NCBI RefSeq assembly: GCF_000711245.1
Contig: NZ_JOMH01000001.1
Coordinates: 1,668,830 to 1,732,829, forward strand
Length of the DNA: 64,000 nucleotides
Direction of reading: 5' to 3'
Source of the DNA: Polycyclovorans algicola TG408
GTDB lineage: Bacteria > Pseudomonadota > Gammaproteobacteria > Nevskiales > Nevskiaceae
Shown piece after piece: positions 1-10,524 of the stretch (its first letter is position 1; each line of letters opens with the position of its first letter). The notes under the pieces were generated by a model. That model had not been told where the DNA came from and did not search any database. It was given only the letters and a program-made list of their open reading frames with translations. A program made the translations under genes and the position numbers.

Positions 1-336
1 GGCTTCGTCGAAGGCGTGCACACGGCCAACCGCGAGGTCGGCAACGACACCATTTTGTTGCCGGCGGTAGGCGAAATGCTGCAGACCGGTGACGAGGTGG
101 GGCTGATCTTTTTCGAGCGCAACATCCAGTTCGCCTCGATTGTCAGCACCCAGAGTCTGGGCGGCATCACCGGCCTGATCGGCTTCATCGGCGGTGTCGA
201 ACTGCCGCCGATCACCAGCGAACTCAATCCGCTGCTGGGCGTGCTGACCGCGCCGAACCCGCACACCGTTACCGGCGAAGGGGTGGAGCTGCCAATCTTT
301 GAGCCGGGCGTCTTTGCGGGCAGTGGTTGGCGCTAG
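1..336 (+). CDS. C-terminal fragment of an unrecognised protein (5' end outside window)
   Basis: The frame is open from base 1 and ends at TAG 334-336, so only the last 111 residues are seen. The fragment is rich in Gly, Ile, Leu, Pro and Val, with a glycine/isoleucine-rich stretch near the middle and no cysteine. I recognise no family. Its stop codon overlaps the stop of mdoH on the other strand (CTAG at 333-336), so the two genes converge with no intergenic space and no terminator hairpin between them. Reading is supported by consistent codon use; function is unknown. Confidence 0.6.
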   Translation, partial: GFVEGVHTANREVGNDTILLPAVGEMLQTGDEVGLIFFERNIQFASIVSTQSLGGITGLIGFIGGVELPPITSELNPLLGVLTAPNPHTVTGEGVELPIFEPGVFAGSGWR

Positions 337-2678
337 GCAAGCACCGATTCATCAGCGCTTACCGCTGATGATTTTTCTTGACGTGGCGCGGCCACGGGCA
401 GTGGAAACACGCTCAAGGCGTCGCTGTCGGCGAGCAGATGATTGCGCTCGCGTGGTGTGAGGGTGTCCGCGCCCTGTTGTGCCAGTTGTTTGATCAGGAC
501 CCGGGTTTCGGCTTTGTCGCGCGGTTTGCGGTTGCGGCGCGGACGCTCGGCGAGCAGGCACAGGGCGTTGACCAGCGGATCGCGCCAGGCGTCGGCAAAG
601 CCTGGCGGCGCCGCACCGGCGCGGCGCAGTGCGGCCTGAAGCCGGCGTAAGGGCCGGGGCGTCAAGGCTTCCTCAGGCGTCAGAAACAGTCGCAGTTCGC
701 GCGCGCCCAGCCCAAGGCCGATTCGTGCGCTGATCACCGACAGCGGCACGGCCAGCACCAGGGACCCGGCCACCGGCAGCAACCACGGCAGAAAGCTGGG
801 GTTGAGCCCGTACACGCCCAACAGCCACGCCAGCCCCAGCACCGTGCCGCCACCGTGGCGACGTATCGCTTCTGACCAGGGGGTCTGGGCGTTGTCGCGT
901 GGCGGTGAGGTCCAGCGCACCGGCAGTCCGAGCAGCGCCATGACCACGTAGCGGGTGTGAAACAGCATACGGATCGGCGCCAGCAGCGCCGAAAACAGCA
1001 TCTCCAGCACGGTGCTGACGAACAGCCGCCCGCGACCGCCAAAGCCGCGCGCTTCGGCGGGCTTCAGGGCAATCAGCAGCGCGGCCAGCAGCTTGGGCAG
1101 CAGCAGCAGGCCAAGGGTGCCGCCGAACAGGCCCACCGCCCACTCTGGCCGCCATTGCGGCCACAGCGGGAACAACTGGTAAGGCTCGGCGAAGTACACC
1201 GGTCCCTGCAGCACGAACACCGCCAGCAGTGCGGTCGACAGCACCAGCGAGGCGAACCACAGCGGCGCCGACAGGTAGGCCATCACCCCGGTCATGAACA
1301 CCGCGCGATGTGCCGGGTGCAGCCCCTGGGTGAAAAACAGCCTGAAGTTCATCAGATTGCCCTGGCACCAGCGCTGGTCGCGCTTCAGTTCGTCGAGCAG
1401 TGTCGGCGGCATTTCTTCCCAAGAGCCGGGCAGGTCGTAGGCGATCCACACGCCCCAGCCGGCGCGGCGCATCAGGGCCGCCTCGACAAAGTCATGGCTG
1501 AGAATTTCGCCCGACAGACCGCCGCGGCCGGGCAAGCGACCGAGCGCGCAGTGGCGCATGAACGGCGCCACCCGCAGGATGGCGTTGTGCCCCCAATAGT
1601 GCGATTCGCCCAACTGCCAGAAGTGCAGCCCGGCGGTGAACAGCGGGCCGTAGACGCGGCTGGCAAATTGCTGGATGCGCGCATAAAGCGTATCGCGGCC
1701 CATGGCCATCGGCGCGGTCTGGATGATGCCGGCGCGCGGGTGCGCTTCCATCAATTGCACCAGCCGTTGCAGGCAGTCTCCCGACATGACGCTGTCAGCG
1801 TCGAGAATCACCATGTAGCGGTAGGCGCTGCCCCAGCGACGACACCAGTCGGCGATGTTGCCGGATTTGCGTTTGATGCGGTGCGTGCGGCGGCGATAGA
1901 AGATGCGGCCAAAGCCTTCGACTTCCCGGGCCAGATCAAACCACGCCTGCAGCTCGGCCACGCGCAGGTCGGGGTCATTGCTGTCACTGAGGATGTACAG
2001 GTCGAAATGCGCGCCCGCGCCGGTCTGCGCCAGTGAGTCCCAGGTGGCACGCACCCCGGCGAACACGCGGCGCACGTCTTCATTGCAGATGGGCACCAGC
2101 AACGCGGTGCGGGCGGCCGGATCAATGTCGTTGTCGACCGTGTCGGCGGCGTTGATGGCGTGTCGATCACCCCCCTTCAGCAACACGAAGAACCCCATGA
2201 TGGCGGTCCAGAAGCCTGCCGAAATCCACGAGAACAGCAGCGCGTACAGCACCAGAATCAGCAGCTCCAGCCCGCTGCTGCCGCCGTAGGGCAGTACGGC
2301 TGTCATCAGGTAGGTGGCCAGCACCGTCTGCGACAGAATCAGCCCGGTCAGCAGCACGCGGCGCGCCCGCCCGGGCGGGTGGGCGCCAGAAGGGCCCGGC
2401 GCGATCGGCGGCGGTTCGGAATCGCCAGGCGCGTTGATGCGTCCGCGGTTGCCGAGCACCGCGCGGCGCAGTGCCGCGGCCAGGCGCAGCAACGGGTTTT
2501 GATTCCACGGCCGGGGGGTCATCGAGGCGCGCGTGAGCGGGGGTGTCGTGAGCAGACGTGCCTCACCGCGACGGTCAACCCCGAAAGCGCTTGAAGCGTG
2601 CGCACCGGCGGAACCGATCAGGCGCTCGCGCGCCGCCTCGCGGGGTGACTGCGGCTTGGTGCCGTCAGCCGGGGTCAA
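333..2678 (-). CDS. mdoH: Glucans biosynthesis glucosyltransferase H (OpgH/MdoH)
   Basis: Inner-membrane family 2 glycosyltransferase that makes and exports the beta-1,2 glucan backbone of osmoregulated periplasmic glucans from UDP-glucose. Visible features are an N-terminal pair of membrane segments, the cytosolic catalytic domain with [11 protein letters not shown], the [15 protein letters not shown] block, [16 protein letters not shown], the DQRWCQGNL acceptor motif, and several C-terminal membrane segments. I chose TTG at 2678. It has an AGGA ribosome site 7 bases upstream and overlaps the mdoG stop by 14 bases, giving 781 residues. An in-frame ATG at 2768 would overlap mdoG by about 100 bases, and ATG 2522 would cut off a conserved N-terminal segment. 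It forms an operon with mdoG. Start uncertain; identity firm. Confidence 0.92.
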   Translation of the reverse strand: MTPADGTKPQSPREAARERLIGSAGAHASSAFGVDRRGEARLLTTPPLTRASMTPRPWNQNPLLRLAAALRRAVLGNRGRINAPGDSEPPPIAPGPSGAHPPGRARRVLLTGLILSQTVLATYLMTAVLPYGGSSGLELLILVLYALLFSWISAGFWTAIMGFFVLLKGGDRHAINAADTVDNDIDPAARTALLVPICNEDVRRVFAGVRATWDSLAQTGAGAHFDLYILSDSNDPDLRVAELQAWFDLAREVEGFGRIFYRRRTHRIKRKSGNIADWCRRWGSAYRYMVILDADSVMSGDCLQRLVQLMEAHPRAGIIQTAPMAMGRDTLYARIQQFASRVYGPLFTAGLHFWQLGESHYWGHNAILRVAPFMRHCALGRLPGRGGLSGEILSHDFVEAALMRRAGWGVWIAYDLPGSWEEMPPTLLDELKRDQRWCQGNLMNFRLFFTQGLHPAHRAVFMTGVMAYLSAPLWFASLVLSTALLAVFVLQGPVYFAEPYQLFPLWPQWRPEWAVGLFGGTLGLLLLPKLLAALLIALKPAEARGFGGRGRLFVSTVLEMLFSALLAPIRMLFHTRYVVMALLGLPVRWTSPPRDNAQTPWSEAIRRHGGGTVLGLAWLLGVYGLNPSFLPWLLPVAGSLVLAVPLSVISARIGLGLGARELRLFLTPEEALTPRPLRRLQAALRRAGAAPPGFADAWRDPLVNALCLLAERPRRNRKPRDKAETRVLIKQLAQQGADTLTPRERNHLLADSDALSVFPLPVAAPRQEKSSAVSADESVLA

Positions 2679-4206
2679 ACCAGCGTCCTGCGTCGGTGGG
2701 CAGTACCAGATACGCCCAGGTTTCCGAGACGGCCTCGTCGTCGTGCTTGAGCGTGGCGCGGAGTTCAAGCGGGCGGTCGGGCGCCTCGTTGCGGATGCGC
2801 AGACTCAGTCGCCAGCCGTCGGTGACCTCGTTTCGGTACAGCTGTTGCTCGACCACGGTGCCGCGCTCACCCGCCCAGACATCGGCGCGCAGCGACGTGT
2901 CATCCGGCAACGCATCGAGTGCGTCACCTTCAAAGTCGATGTGATACCGCTGTGTGTCATCTTTCGATTGTTGCCAGCCGTGACCCGTGCGTGTCTGCAC
3001 GACGCGAGCCAAAGGCGGTTGGGTTTCAGCGCGCATTTGCCAGCGCAGGTCGTACTCGAGGCGCAGCGGCTGACCGCTTTCTGGCGACATATCGGGCACC
3101 CAGTACGCCACGATGTTGTCGTTGGTTTCGTCAGGCGTCGGAATCATGACCAGCTCCACCCGACCTGCGCCCCAATCGCCGCGCGGTGCCACCCAGGCGC
3201 TGGGTCGCCGTTCGAAGCGGGCCTCCAGGTCCTCGTAGCGGTGAAAGTCGCGATCGCGCTGCATCAGCCCAAAGCCGTGCAACTGCTTGGCCGCGAAGCT
3301 ACTGATCTGCAGCCGCTTCGGGTTGACCAGCGGCCGCCACAGCCATTCGTCATCGACATGCACTGACAGGCCGTCGGAGTCGTGGACTTCAGGTCGATAG
3401 TCGGGCTGCGCGGCGCGCTGGTTCTCGCCGAACAGATACATGCTGGTCAGCGGTGCCAGGCCGAGCTTGCCGCCCTCTTGCCGCACGTGAAGTTCGGCGC
3501 GAACCGTCATGCGCGTGCTCGGTCCCGGGTGCAGTTCAAAGCGGTAGGCGCCGGTCAGGCGCGGGGAGTCCATCAGCGCGTAGATGACCAGATGCCGGTC
3601 CTCTTTTCCGGGGCGGGCAATCCAGAATTCGGTGAATTCAGGGAACTCCTCGCCCGACATCTCGCCGGTGTCCAGCGCCACGCCGCGCGCCGAAAGTCCG
3701 TAGCCCTGTGCCTCACCCAAGGCGCGAAAGTAGCTCGCGCCCTGAAACACCAGCACCTCGTCTTTCTCGTCATTGTCGTTGAGCGGGAAATGCACGCGGA
3801 ACCCTGAAAAGCCCAGCGCCGGGTCGGCGTCACGTACTGCCTCGCGGTCGATCTCGTTGGGACCGTAGTCGAACAGGTCAGGGTCAAAGGGCAGCGGCTT
3901 GACGTCGTCGGCGTCGATCACGTTGATCTTCACCGCCCGCCGGTAGTTGAAGCCCGGGTGAAGAAACTGCACTTCAAACGGCCGGTCCGCGTCGCGCCAC
4001 AGCGACTTTCGCGTGTCGAAGCGAATCGAACGATACCGGTCGTAGTCGAGCGACGACAGCGTTTCCGGCAAGGCGACATCAGGCTTCTGGTAGCCGGACT
4101 CGGCCAGTTCTCGGGCACGCTCACTCAGGGTGTCGAAGTCGAAGGCCTGCGCCCACGTGGGCAGCAGACAGACCAGGACCAGTACGACAGGTTTCGGCAG
4201 CGGCAT
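2665..4206 (-). CDS. mdoG: Periplasmic glucan biosynthesis protein G (OpgG/MdoG)
   Basis: Periplasmic protein needed for osmoregulated periplasmic glucan assembly, acting on the chain exported by OpgH. The mature part matches the OpgG/OpgD family along its whole length: [10 protein letters not shown]-type blocks, [50 protein letters not shown] and [15 protein letters not shown]. The start at ATG 4206 gives a compact signal peptide with hydrophobic core and AQA cleavage site; ATG 4239 would add 11 residues. No strong ribosome site precedes either. The 3' end overlaps mdoH, so the two are translationally coupled. Confidence 0.93.
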   Translation of the reverse strand: MPLPKPVVLVLVCLLPTWAQAFDFDTLSERARELAESGYQKPDVALPETLSSLDYDRYRSIRFDTRKSLWRDADRPFEVQFLHPGFNYRRAVKINVIDADDVKPLPFDPDLFDYGPNEIDREAVRDADPALGFSGFRVHFPLNDNDEKDEVLVFQGASYFRALGEAQGYGLSARGVALDTGEMSGEEFPEFTEFWIARPGKEDRHLVIYALMDSPRLTGAYRFELHPGPSTRMTVRAELHVRQEGGKLGLAPLTSMYLFGENQRAAQPDYRPEVHDSDGLSVHVDDEWLWRPLVNPKRLQISSFAAKQLHGFGLMQRDRDFHRYEDLEARFERRPSAWVAPRGDWGAGRVELVMIPTPDETNDNIVAYWVPDMSPESGQPLRLEYDLRWQMRAETQPPLARVVQTRTGHGWQQSKDDTQRYHIDFEGDALDALPDDTSLRADVWAGERGTVVEQQLYRNEVTDGWRLSLRIRNEAPDRPLELRATLKHDDEAVSETWAYLVLPTDAGRWFDPG

Positions 4207-4489
4207 GGGATGTAGCGGCCTTTGACAGTTGAATGGCATTCACTCGCGCAATTCTTGTGCCGAGGGTGGTCGCGCGATTGAACGCTTTGCCTCGAGCTTG
4301 ATTGCTGCATACATGGTCGGGCCTGTTGGCTGAACAACCCGGGAACGCCTGCATCTGCCGATGTTGCGCACGTCGCGAAAGTGGCCCTAACACCAATGAG
4401 TTATTGGAGCCCGGGCGCCCCGGGGGTACAACGGCATCAGCCCTGACACAGCCACTCTGGCTTTCATCCGGGGGATCGAGAGGACGCCA

Positions 4490-5428
4490 ATGAACCGAAT
4501 GCGCCGCAACCTGGCTTTCGCACTGACACTGATGCTGCTGGGCGGCCTCGCGCACGCGACCGAGCCGATGGTCATCGACCTTTGGCCAGCACAGGTCGCC
4601 GAAAATGGCCCGGTCAATGGGCCGGAGGCGGTGGGTCGCGAGGGCTCCGGCACCGGTGCCGTACGCAATGTCTCGCACGCCCGCCTCGAGGTTTATCAAC
4701 CGGCGCGCCCTAACGGCACGGCCGTGGTGATTGCCGGTGGTGGTGGCTACTTTCGCATCCAGGTGGGTCGCGGCAGCGAGCCGGTGGCCAAGTGGTTGGC
4801 GTCGATGGGCGTGACCGCTGCGGTGATGGTCTACCGCCTGCCTGGCGACGGCTGGGCCCCGGAGGCACCGATTCAGGACGGCCAGCGGGCGATTCGCCTC
4901 CTCCGCGAGCGGGCCACCGAGTTGGCGATTGACCCGAAACAGATCGGCATTCTCGGCATGTCGGCCGGCGGGCATCTGGCGGCGATGACGGCGACCCGCC
5001 ACGCCCACGATTTCTACGAACCGCTTGACGCCGCCGACCGGCAATCGGCGCGGCCGGACTTTGCGGTGCTGCTCTATCCAGTGGTGTCGATGCGCCCGCC
5101 GCTGGACACCACGCGCACCCGCCAGCACATGGACCGCGCGCCCGACGTCGAGCGCATGTTCTCGGCCGAGTTGTGGGTTGATGACAGCACGCCGCCGATG
5201 TTTCTCGTACACGCGCTGGACGACCCCATCGCCCACCCCGACCACAGCCGCGTGATGTTCGAGGCGCTGCAGGCACGGTCGATTCCTAGCGATCTGCTGC
5301 TGCTTGAAACCGGCGGCCACAGTTGGGGCCTGGGGCGGGCCGGTACTGAACCCGCTGCGTGGCCGCTGCGCTTCAGTCGCTGGGCGCGCGAGCACGGCTT
5401 TATGCGCCGCCTTCGCACGGCGCCCTGA
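4490..5428 (+). CDS. Exported alpha/beta-hydrolase (acetyl-esterase-like)
   Basis: A 312-residue secreted serine hydrolase. It has an N-terminal signal peptide ending near AHA (residues 1-23). The oxyanion-type VVIAGGGGY strand is near residue 85. The nucleophile motif GMSAGGH puts Ser158 at the elbow. Asp244/245 lie in HALDDPIAHPDHS and His277 in TGGHSWG, completing a catalytic triad. This layout is typical of the BD-FAE/acetylxylan-esterase branch of the alpha/beta-hydrolase fold; substrate unknown. A GA-rich ribosome site (GAGAGGACGCCA) precedes ATG 4490. It is followed after 62 bases by the porin gene and may belong to the same envelope locus. Confidence 0.8.
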   Translation: MNRMRRNLAFALTLMLLGGLAHATEPMVIDLWPAQVAENGPVNGPEAVGREGSGTGAVRNVSHARLEVYQPARPNGTAVVIAGGGGYFRIQVGRGSEPVAKWLASMGVTAAVMVYRLPGDGWAPEAPIQDGQRAIRLLRERATELAIDPKQIGILGMSAGGHLAAMTATRHAHDFYEPLDAADRQSARPDFAVLLYPVVSMRPPLDTTRTRQHMDRAPDVERMFSAELWVDDSTPPMFLVHALDDPIAHPDHSRVMFEALQARSIPSDLLLLETGGHSWGLGRAGTEPAAWPLRFSRWAREHGFMRRLRTAP

Positions 5429-5490
5429 TCACGTCGCCTTTTTGCAATTGACCGACCGGCACCCAGAGCCGGGCTCACGAGGAGAAGTCC

Positions 5491-6921
5491 ATGAAAATCT
5501 TCACAACCACCGCCATTGCGGGCGCCCTGGGCCTTGGCCTGTTGTCGCCGCCATTGCTCGCCAATCCGTCGCAGGCGGCACTCGTGCAACTGATCGAGCA
5601 GCAGAGCGCACAGATCGAGGCGTTGCAACAGCGTCTCAGCGCGCTGGAATCCGGACGATCCGACACCGACGGCAATGCCGAGATCGAGGCGCTCTACGAC
5701 CAGATCGAGTCCTTGCAATTGCAGATGGCGCAGGTCGGTAGCGGCGGCGGTGCCGGCAGCGGCAATGGCCTGACCAGCTGGCGTCGCGGCGGTCCCGAGT
5801 TCCGCACCGCAGACGGTTTTTACCGCATGCAGTTGCGCGGCCGGGTGATGTTCGATCTGTCGAGCACCGGCGGCTCGAACTTTGACGAGCGCAACATCAG
5901 CGGTACCGAGCTTCGCGCCGTTCGGCTGGGGGCCCAGGGCCAGATCGGCGCCATGCGCTACAAGGTCGATGCCGACTTCGCCAACCAGGCGGTGTCGGTC
6001 AAGGATGCGTGGATCAATTGGGGCTGGCGCGGCTTCGGGCTGCCCATGGAGATCTTTCTCGGCAACCGGCTGAAGGACCGCAGCATTGACGGCAGCAACA
6101 CCCTGGCGCGCAACCCGTTCATGGAGCGCAACGCCGTGGCGCAGGTGGGCGCGGCGGTGAACGGCTATTACGGCCTGGGTGCCAACTACAAGGTGTATGG
6201 ACGCAACTGGCACATCGGCGCCAGCGTCGCCGGCGACCAGATCGACAACGAGGGCAACGAGAACGACTCGGTGACCTATTCGGTTCGCGGTCACCTCAAC
6301 CCGATCAAAACCGGCACCGGCTTCGTGCACCTCGGCAGTTGGTACTACTACGAAGAGCTGGCCGATGACGTCACTGCCATCAACAACGTGCCGCGCATTG
6401 GCCAGAACTTCAACGACAACCTGCGCGTGTCGTCGAGTTCCTTGGCCGACCCCAAGCGCGACGAGGGCTACGGGTTCGAGCTGGGCGGGGTGTACCGCAG
6501 CGTCTGGAGCCTTGCCGAGTGGACCGAGCGGCGCATCGTCGCCGGGATTGGTCCGATGGGTCTCAATGAACGCGTCGATCGCGATGCCTGGTCGGTGTCG
6601 GCCGGCTGGCTGATCACCGGTGAAAAGCCCGGTTTCAGCACCCGCTCGGGCGTTTGGGGCACGACCCGCGTGCTGCGCCCGGTCACCGAGGGCGGCATCG
6701 GCGCCTTCGAGATTGCCGCCCGCGCCGATCACTACGACTTCACCGATGCCCCCAACGGCGCCGACGCCCGTCGCACCACGGTGGGCGTCAACTGGTACCT
6801 CAACAACCACGCACGGCTGATGCTGAATTACGTCGACTGGGAAACCGACAACAAGGTCGGGGCCTTTCAAGGCCCGGACAGCGGCCAGTCGATTGGCATG
6901 CGCGCCCAGGTGCTGTTCTGA
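5491..6921 (+). CDS. OprP/OprO-type outer-membrane porin
   Basis: A 476-residue outer-membrane beta-barrel of the phosphate-selective porin O/P family. It starts with a signal peptide (cleavage near LLA-NP), then a short coiled coil (about residues 28-75, heptad Leu/Ile with Gln-Glu) and a Gly/Ser linker. The barrel follows with alternating aromatic strands, including GFYRMQLRGRVMFD, a motif shared with OprP relatives. It ends in Phe, as outer-membrane barrels do for BamA recognition. The ribosome site GAGGAGAAGTCC precedes ATG. Family members carry phosphate, pyrophosphate or other anions; the selectivity here cannot be read from sequence. Lipoprotein genes follow closely. Confidence 0.82.
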   Translation: MKIFTTTAIAGALGLGLLSPPLLANPSQAALVQLIEQQSAQIEALQQRLSALESGRSDTDGNAEIEALYDQIESLQLQMAQVGSGGGAGSGNGLTSWRRGGPEFRTADGFYRMQLRGRVMFDLSSTGGSNFDERNISGTELRAVRLGAQGQIGAMRYKVDADFANQAVSVKDAWINWGWRGFGLPMEIFLGNRLKDRSIDGSNTLARNPFMERNAVAQVGAAVNGYYGLGANYKVYGRNWHIGASVAGDQIDNEGNENDSVTYSVRGHLNPIKTGTGFVHLGSWYYYEELADDVTAINNVPRIGQNFNDNLRVSSSSLADPKRDEGYGFELGGVYRSVWSLAEWTERRIVAGIGPMGLNERVDRDAWSVSAGWLITGEKPGFSTRSGVWGTTRVLRPVTEGGIGAFEIAARADHYDFTDAPNGADARRTTVGVNWYLNNHARLMLNYVDWETDNKVGAFQGPDSGQSIGMRAQVLF

Positions 6922-6939
6922 AGCCCTCAGGAGACCATT

Positions 6940-9024
6940 ATGAAAATCAAACTCAACACCGCGCCCCTGGCGCCGTTTCGTCTGCCCTCCGCGCTCACCG
7001 TGGCCGGTCTTTGCCTGGGTCTTCAGGGTTGTATCGACGGCACGCAAAGTCCGCCGCCGGAAGTGGTCAACCCTGATCCGGATGTCTGTGCATTCCTGCC
7101 GGTCGACGCCGTCACCTGGAAGGGCGGCAACACCTGGGGTGAAGAGCTGACCGTGTCGCTGGACCCGGACACCATGGCCTACGAAATCACCATCGACGAC
7201 AGCCTGCAGCGCACCGCCGGTACCGTGCTCGGCGGCACCCTGGTGCCGCGCGAGCAGGATTGCACCTACGACAGCGACGAGGCGGGCGCCGTGTTCACCC
7301 TGGCCAGCGACGGCTTGCTGCTGGGCGGCGCAACCGCACCCGACGACGGTGACTTCGCGCCGCTGCTGGCGTTTCGCGACACCTTCAACAATGCAGCCGA
7401 TCCCGAGCGCTTCAACGAAGCGGCCTTCATCGGCAACGTCATTGGCGTGCATGACGCCGGGGCGGGCCAACAATCGCTGGGCGGGGCCAGCCGTCTGCGC
7501 AACGCCGGCACGCTGCAGGTATGCCTGCCGGACGACGCCAATGGCTTCGCGCTGTACGACAACAACTGCGAGCCTCGCGAGCGTGGCTACCTGACGTACA
7601 ACGCCGACCGTGACGTCTTCGAGCGCTACAGCACGCCGCCCGAAGAGCCCACGCCGACCAGCGGCGGAACGCTGAGTGGCTCGGCCATCATCGGCCTGGT
7701 GGGCGAGGACACGGTCATGCTGGAGCTGGTACGCGATGCGGTCGCCGGCTTCGGTCTGCGCCTGCACACCTTGCAGCCCCAGGACAGCAGCGAGGCGATG
7801 CCGCTGGTCGGCGGCAGCTTTGTCACGCTCGATACCGACGGCGGCAACGCCTTCGTCACGGTGACCGACACCGACATCACCCGCGGTGACGCCACTGGCA
7901 CGTTGACGCCTGATACGCCGACGTTCGGTGTGGCTGAAGCCGACGGCGACATCGCCGGCAACCTGATCATCCTCGGTGAGGTCTACGCATTCGTGCCCGC
8001 TGACGAGGGCCCGGCGCTGGCGCTGGGGCTGCGGGCCACCGGTGAGGATGCCGAGCCGACGTTGCCCCCCGTGGCGGCCTGCGGTTTCTTGCCGGATGCG
8101 GCGGCCAGCTACAAGGGCGGCAACACGGCGGGTGAAGAGCTGACGCTGGCACTGGACCCGGACACGCTGGCTTACAGCATCACCATCGACGCCAGCGTGC
8201 AGCGAACGGTCGGCACCGAACTCAGCGGCACGCTGACGCCTGTGGATGAGTGCACCTACAGCACCGACGAAAGCGGCGCCGAGTTCACCCTGGCTTCGGG
8301 CGGCGTGTTGCAGGGCGGCGTGACCGCTGGCGACGGCACCACCGTGCTGCCGCTGCTGGCCTTTGCCGACACCTTCAACAATGCCGAGACGCCCACGGTC
8401 TTTAACCCCGTGGCCTTCATTGCCAACGTCATCGGTGCCCAGCATGACGGCGCGACGGTGTTGCCTTATGGCGGTTCCGGTCGTATCCGCAATGCCGGCA
8501 CCTTCCAGTTGTGCCGCGATGAGGTGAGCGACCGTTTCGTCACCTATTCGCCAGGCTGCGCGCGCACCGACAAGGGCTACCTGACCTACAACGCCGGCCG
8601 CGATGCCTTTGACCTGTTCACCACCGACCCCGAGGGCAGCGCGGTGACCAGCGGCGGAGAACTCAGCGGCTCGATGGTCATCGGTCTGGTCAACGGCAGT
8701 GCGGTGCCGCTGCAACTGGTGCGCGAGTCTGCCGCCAGCCACGGCATGCGCCTGTTCACGCCGCAGGATGCGTTGGCCTCGGGGGTTGCCGATGGCACGT
8801 TCAACACGCTCGATACGGCGGGTGGCAATGCCCGTGTGAGCATTGCGGGCGCCGACTTCAGCCGCGGTGACACATCGGCCCTGCTCAGTTTCGACACGCC
8901 CGTGAGCGGCGTGACCGAGGTCGACGGCGGCGTGTCGGGCAACTTCCTGTTCAGCGGCGGCATTTACGGATTCATTCCGACGGCCGGCGACCCACCGGCG
9001 TTCGAGCTGGGCGTGGTGAACTAA
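6940..9024 (+). CDS. Uncharacterised lipoprotein with two tandem ~310-residue modules
   Basis: A 694-residue predicted lipoprotein: signal peptide with LQGC lipobox, lipidated Cys31. The mature protein is two copies of one module, about residues 48-368 and 377-693. Each opens with a Cys-x-FLPxxA segment and (T/S)(W/Y)KGGNT, then GEELT, LDPDT and DS/AS-(L/V)QRT. Later shared landmarks are FTLAS, LLAF-DTFNNA, AFI-NVIG, RIRNAGT/RLRNAGT, KGYLTYNA/RGYLTYNA, SGG-LSGS and ITRGD/FSRGD. By eye the copies are about half identical. The modules look beta-rich and extracytoplasmic. I recognise no named domain. The gene follows the porin by 18 bases and abuts a lipoprotein hydrolase, so the three likely form one operon. 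Confidence 0.8.
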   Translation: MKIKLNTAPLAPFRLPSALTVAGLCLGLQGCIDGTQSPPPEVVNPDPDVCAFLPVDAVTWKGGNTWGEELTVSLDPDTMAYEITIDDSLQRTAGTVLGGTLVPREQDCTYDSDEAGAVFTLASDGLLLGGATAPDDGDFAPLLAFRDTFNNAADPERFNEAAFIGNVIGVHDAGAGQQSLGGASRLRNAGTLQVCLPDDANGFALYDNNCEPRERGYLTYNADRDVFERYSTPPEEPTPTSGGTLSGSAIIGLVGEDTVMLELVRDAVAGFGLRLHTLQPQDSSEAMPLVGGSFVTLDTDGGNAFVTVTDTDITRGDATGTLTPDTPTFGVAEADGDIAGNLIILGEVYAFVPADEGPALALGLRATGEDAEPTLPPVAACGFLPDAAASYKGGNTAGEELTLALDPDTLAYSITIDASVQRTVGTELSGTLTPVDECTYSTDESGAEFTLASGGVLQGGVTAGDGTTVLPLLAFADTFNNAETPTVFNPVAFIANVIGAQHDGATVLPYGGSGRIRNAGTFQLCRDEVSDRFVTYSPGCARTDKGYLTYNAGRDAFDLFTTDPEGSAVTSGGELSGSMVIGLVNGSAVPLQLVRESAASHGMRLFTPQDALASGVADGTFNTLDTAGGNARVSIAGADFSRGDTSALLSFDTPVSGVTEVDGGVSGNFLFSGGIYGFIPTAGDPPAFELGVVN

Positions 9025-9025
9025 G

Positions 9026-10429
9026 GTGCGCCGGGGCCACACTGACCGGGCCACGCGCGTCGGGCGCATCGCGGGCACGCTGGTGGCAGCCAGTGTGCTC
9101 GGCGCCTGCGGCGGTGGAGGCAGCGGGCACAGCCTTCCGGCCGAGGGGACCGAGGTGCGGCCCATGGCAGTGAGCTGCCCGAGCGGTGTGCCGTCCACGG
9201 TGTCGTGTCTTGCAGGTCAGGACGAACGCGGTGCGTTTTACCTGATCGCCATGCCCGACAACTGGAACGGGCACCTGATGTTGCACGCCCACGGTGGCCC
9301 CAGCCTCGGCGCCCCCACCGCGCAGCGCGTCGAAGATGACCTGAACCGCTGGGCGGTGATGGTGGAGGCGGGATACGCCTGGGCCGGGTCGAGCTTCCGC
9401 CAGGGCGGTGTGGCGGTACGCGCCGCTGCCGAAGACACCGAAAACCTGAGGCGCATCTTCAACGACCACGTCGCCACGCCAGCACGGACGGTGCTCCACG
9501 GCCAGTCCTGGGGCGCGGGGGTTGCGGCCAAGGCGGCCGAAATGTTCACCGCCGAGACCGAGGGCAGCGCGCCCTATGACGGGGTGCTGCTCACCAGCGG
9601 CGTGTTGGCCGGCGGCACGCGCTCCTACGATTTTCGTCTGGACCTGCGGGTCGTGTACCAGTACCTCTGCGATAACCACCCGCGGCCTGACGAGTTGGGC
9701 TATTCGCTGAACATCGGGCTGCCCGTCGCCTCAGACATGACGCGCGCCGACCTGCGCGCACGCACCGCCGAATGTCTGGGGCTCGACCGTTCGGCGTCAC
9801 AGCGCAGCGCAGCGCAACGCGACAAGATTCAGGTCATTGAGCAGGTCATTCGCATCCCGGCCAGCAGCATCCAGGCGCATCTGGAATGGGCCACTTTTCA
9901 TTTTCAGGACATCGTCAGTCGGCGCACCTCGCGGCTGAGCCCCTTCGGCAATACCGGCGCCGTCTATCAGGGATCGGATGACGACGAGGCACTCAACGCC
10001 GGCGTGCTGCGCTATCAGGCCAGTGCAGTTGCCGTGCAGCGTTTCGCCGACGATGCCGACCCGACCGGGCAGATTCCGGTGCCGGTGCTCACCACGCGCT
10101 GGATCGACGACCCCACCGCGTTCGTCGAGCTCGACGCCTTCTTCAAAGACACCATGACTTCAGGCGGCAGCGGCGACCGTCTGGTCCAAACCTTCACCAC
10201 GGCGGGCGCGCACGGCTACATCAGTGACGTCACCTACGCGACGTTGGTCGATCGGTTGCTGCAGTGGGTCGAGACCGGCAGCAAGCCGACGCCGGCGGGC
10301 ATCGCGGCGCGCTGTGAGGATTTGCGTGGCGACTTCGGCGGCGCCTGCAGTTTCGCGCCCGACTTTCAACCGGCGGCGCTGGAAACCCGCGTGGTGCCGC
10401 GTGACCGAGTTGCAGTCCCGTCGTCATGA
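9026..10429 (+). CDS. Lipoprotein alpha/beta-hydrolase of unknown substrate
   Basis: A 467-residue predicted lipoprotein hydrolase. The GTG start lies one base after the previous stop; an Arg-rich n-region leads to a LGAC lipobox (Cys28) followed by GGGG. An oxyanion-hole HAHGGP lies near residue 90, the nucleophile elbow is GQSWG with Ser161, an acid candidate is in RWIDDPTAFVE, and a His in TTAGAHGYIS, giving a full triad. Cysteines at the N and C ends may form disulfides. It is coupled to the duplicated-module lipoprotein upstream and ends in a 4-base ATGA overlap with an alternative start of the response-regulator gene. I cannot name the substrate; esters or polyester oligomers are guesses. 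Confidence 0.75.
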   Translation: MRRGHTDRATRVGRIAGTLVAASVLGACGGGGSGHSLPAEGTEVRPMAVSCPSGVPSTVSCLAGQDERGAFYLIAMPDNWNGHLMLHAHGGPSLGAPTAQRVEDDLNRWAVMVEAGYAWAGSSFRQGGVAVRAAAEDTENLRRIFNDHVATPARTVLHGQSWGAGVAAKAAEMFTAETEGSAPYDGVLLTSGVLAGGTRSYDFRLDLRVVYQYLCDNHPRPDELGYSLNIGLPVASDMTRADLRARTAECLGLDRSASQRSAAQRDKIQVIEQVIRIPASSIQAHLEWATFHFQDIVSRRTSRLSPFGNTGAVYQGSDDDEALNAGVLRYQASAVAVQRFADDADPTGQIPVPVLTTRWIDDPTAFVELDAFFKDTMTSGGSGDRLVQTFTTAGAHGYISDVTYATLVDRLLQWVETGSKPTPAGIAARCEDLRGDFGGACSFAPDFQPAALETRVVPRDRVAVPSS

Positions 10430-10524
10430 CGTCGGTCGCGCCCGGCGTGATCGGCGAGGTGCCGCGCTGGGGCCAGGCGGCAGGTCCGCTTGCATCGATT
10501 GCGGACGCGAACGACCATCACCCC

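Noticed and set aside
5074-9198. A 1374-codon open frame on the minus strand
   Set aside because: It lies antisense to the porin, lipoprotein and hydrolase genes. Its translation is rich in Gly, Ala, Val, Arg and His with no domain, as expected from the mirror frame of GC-rich genes.
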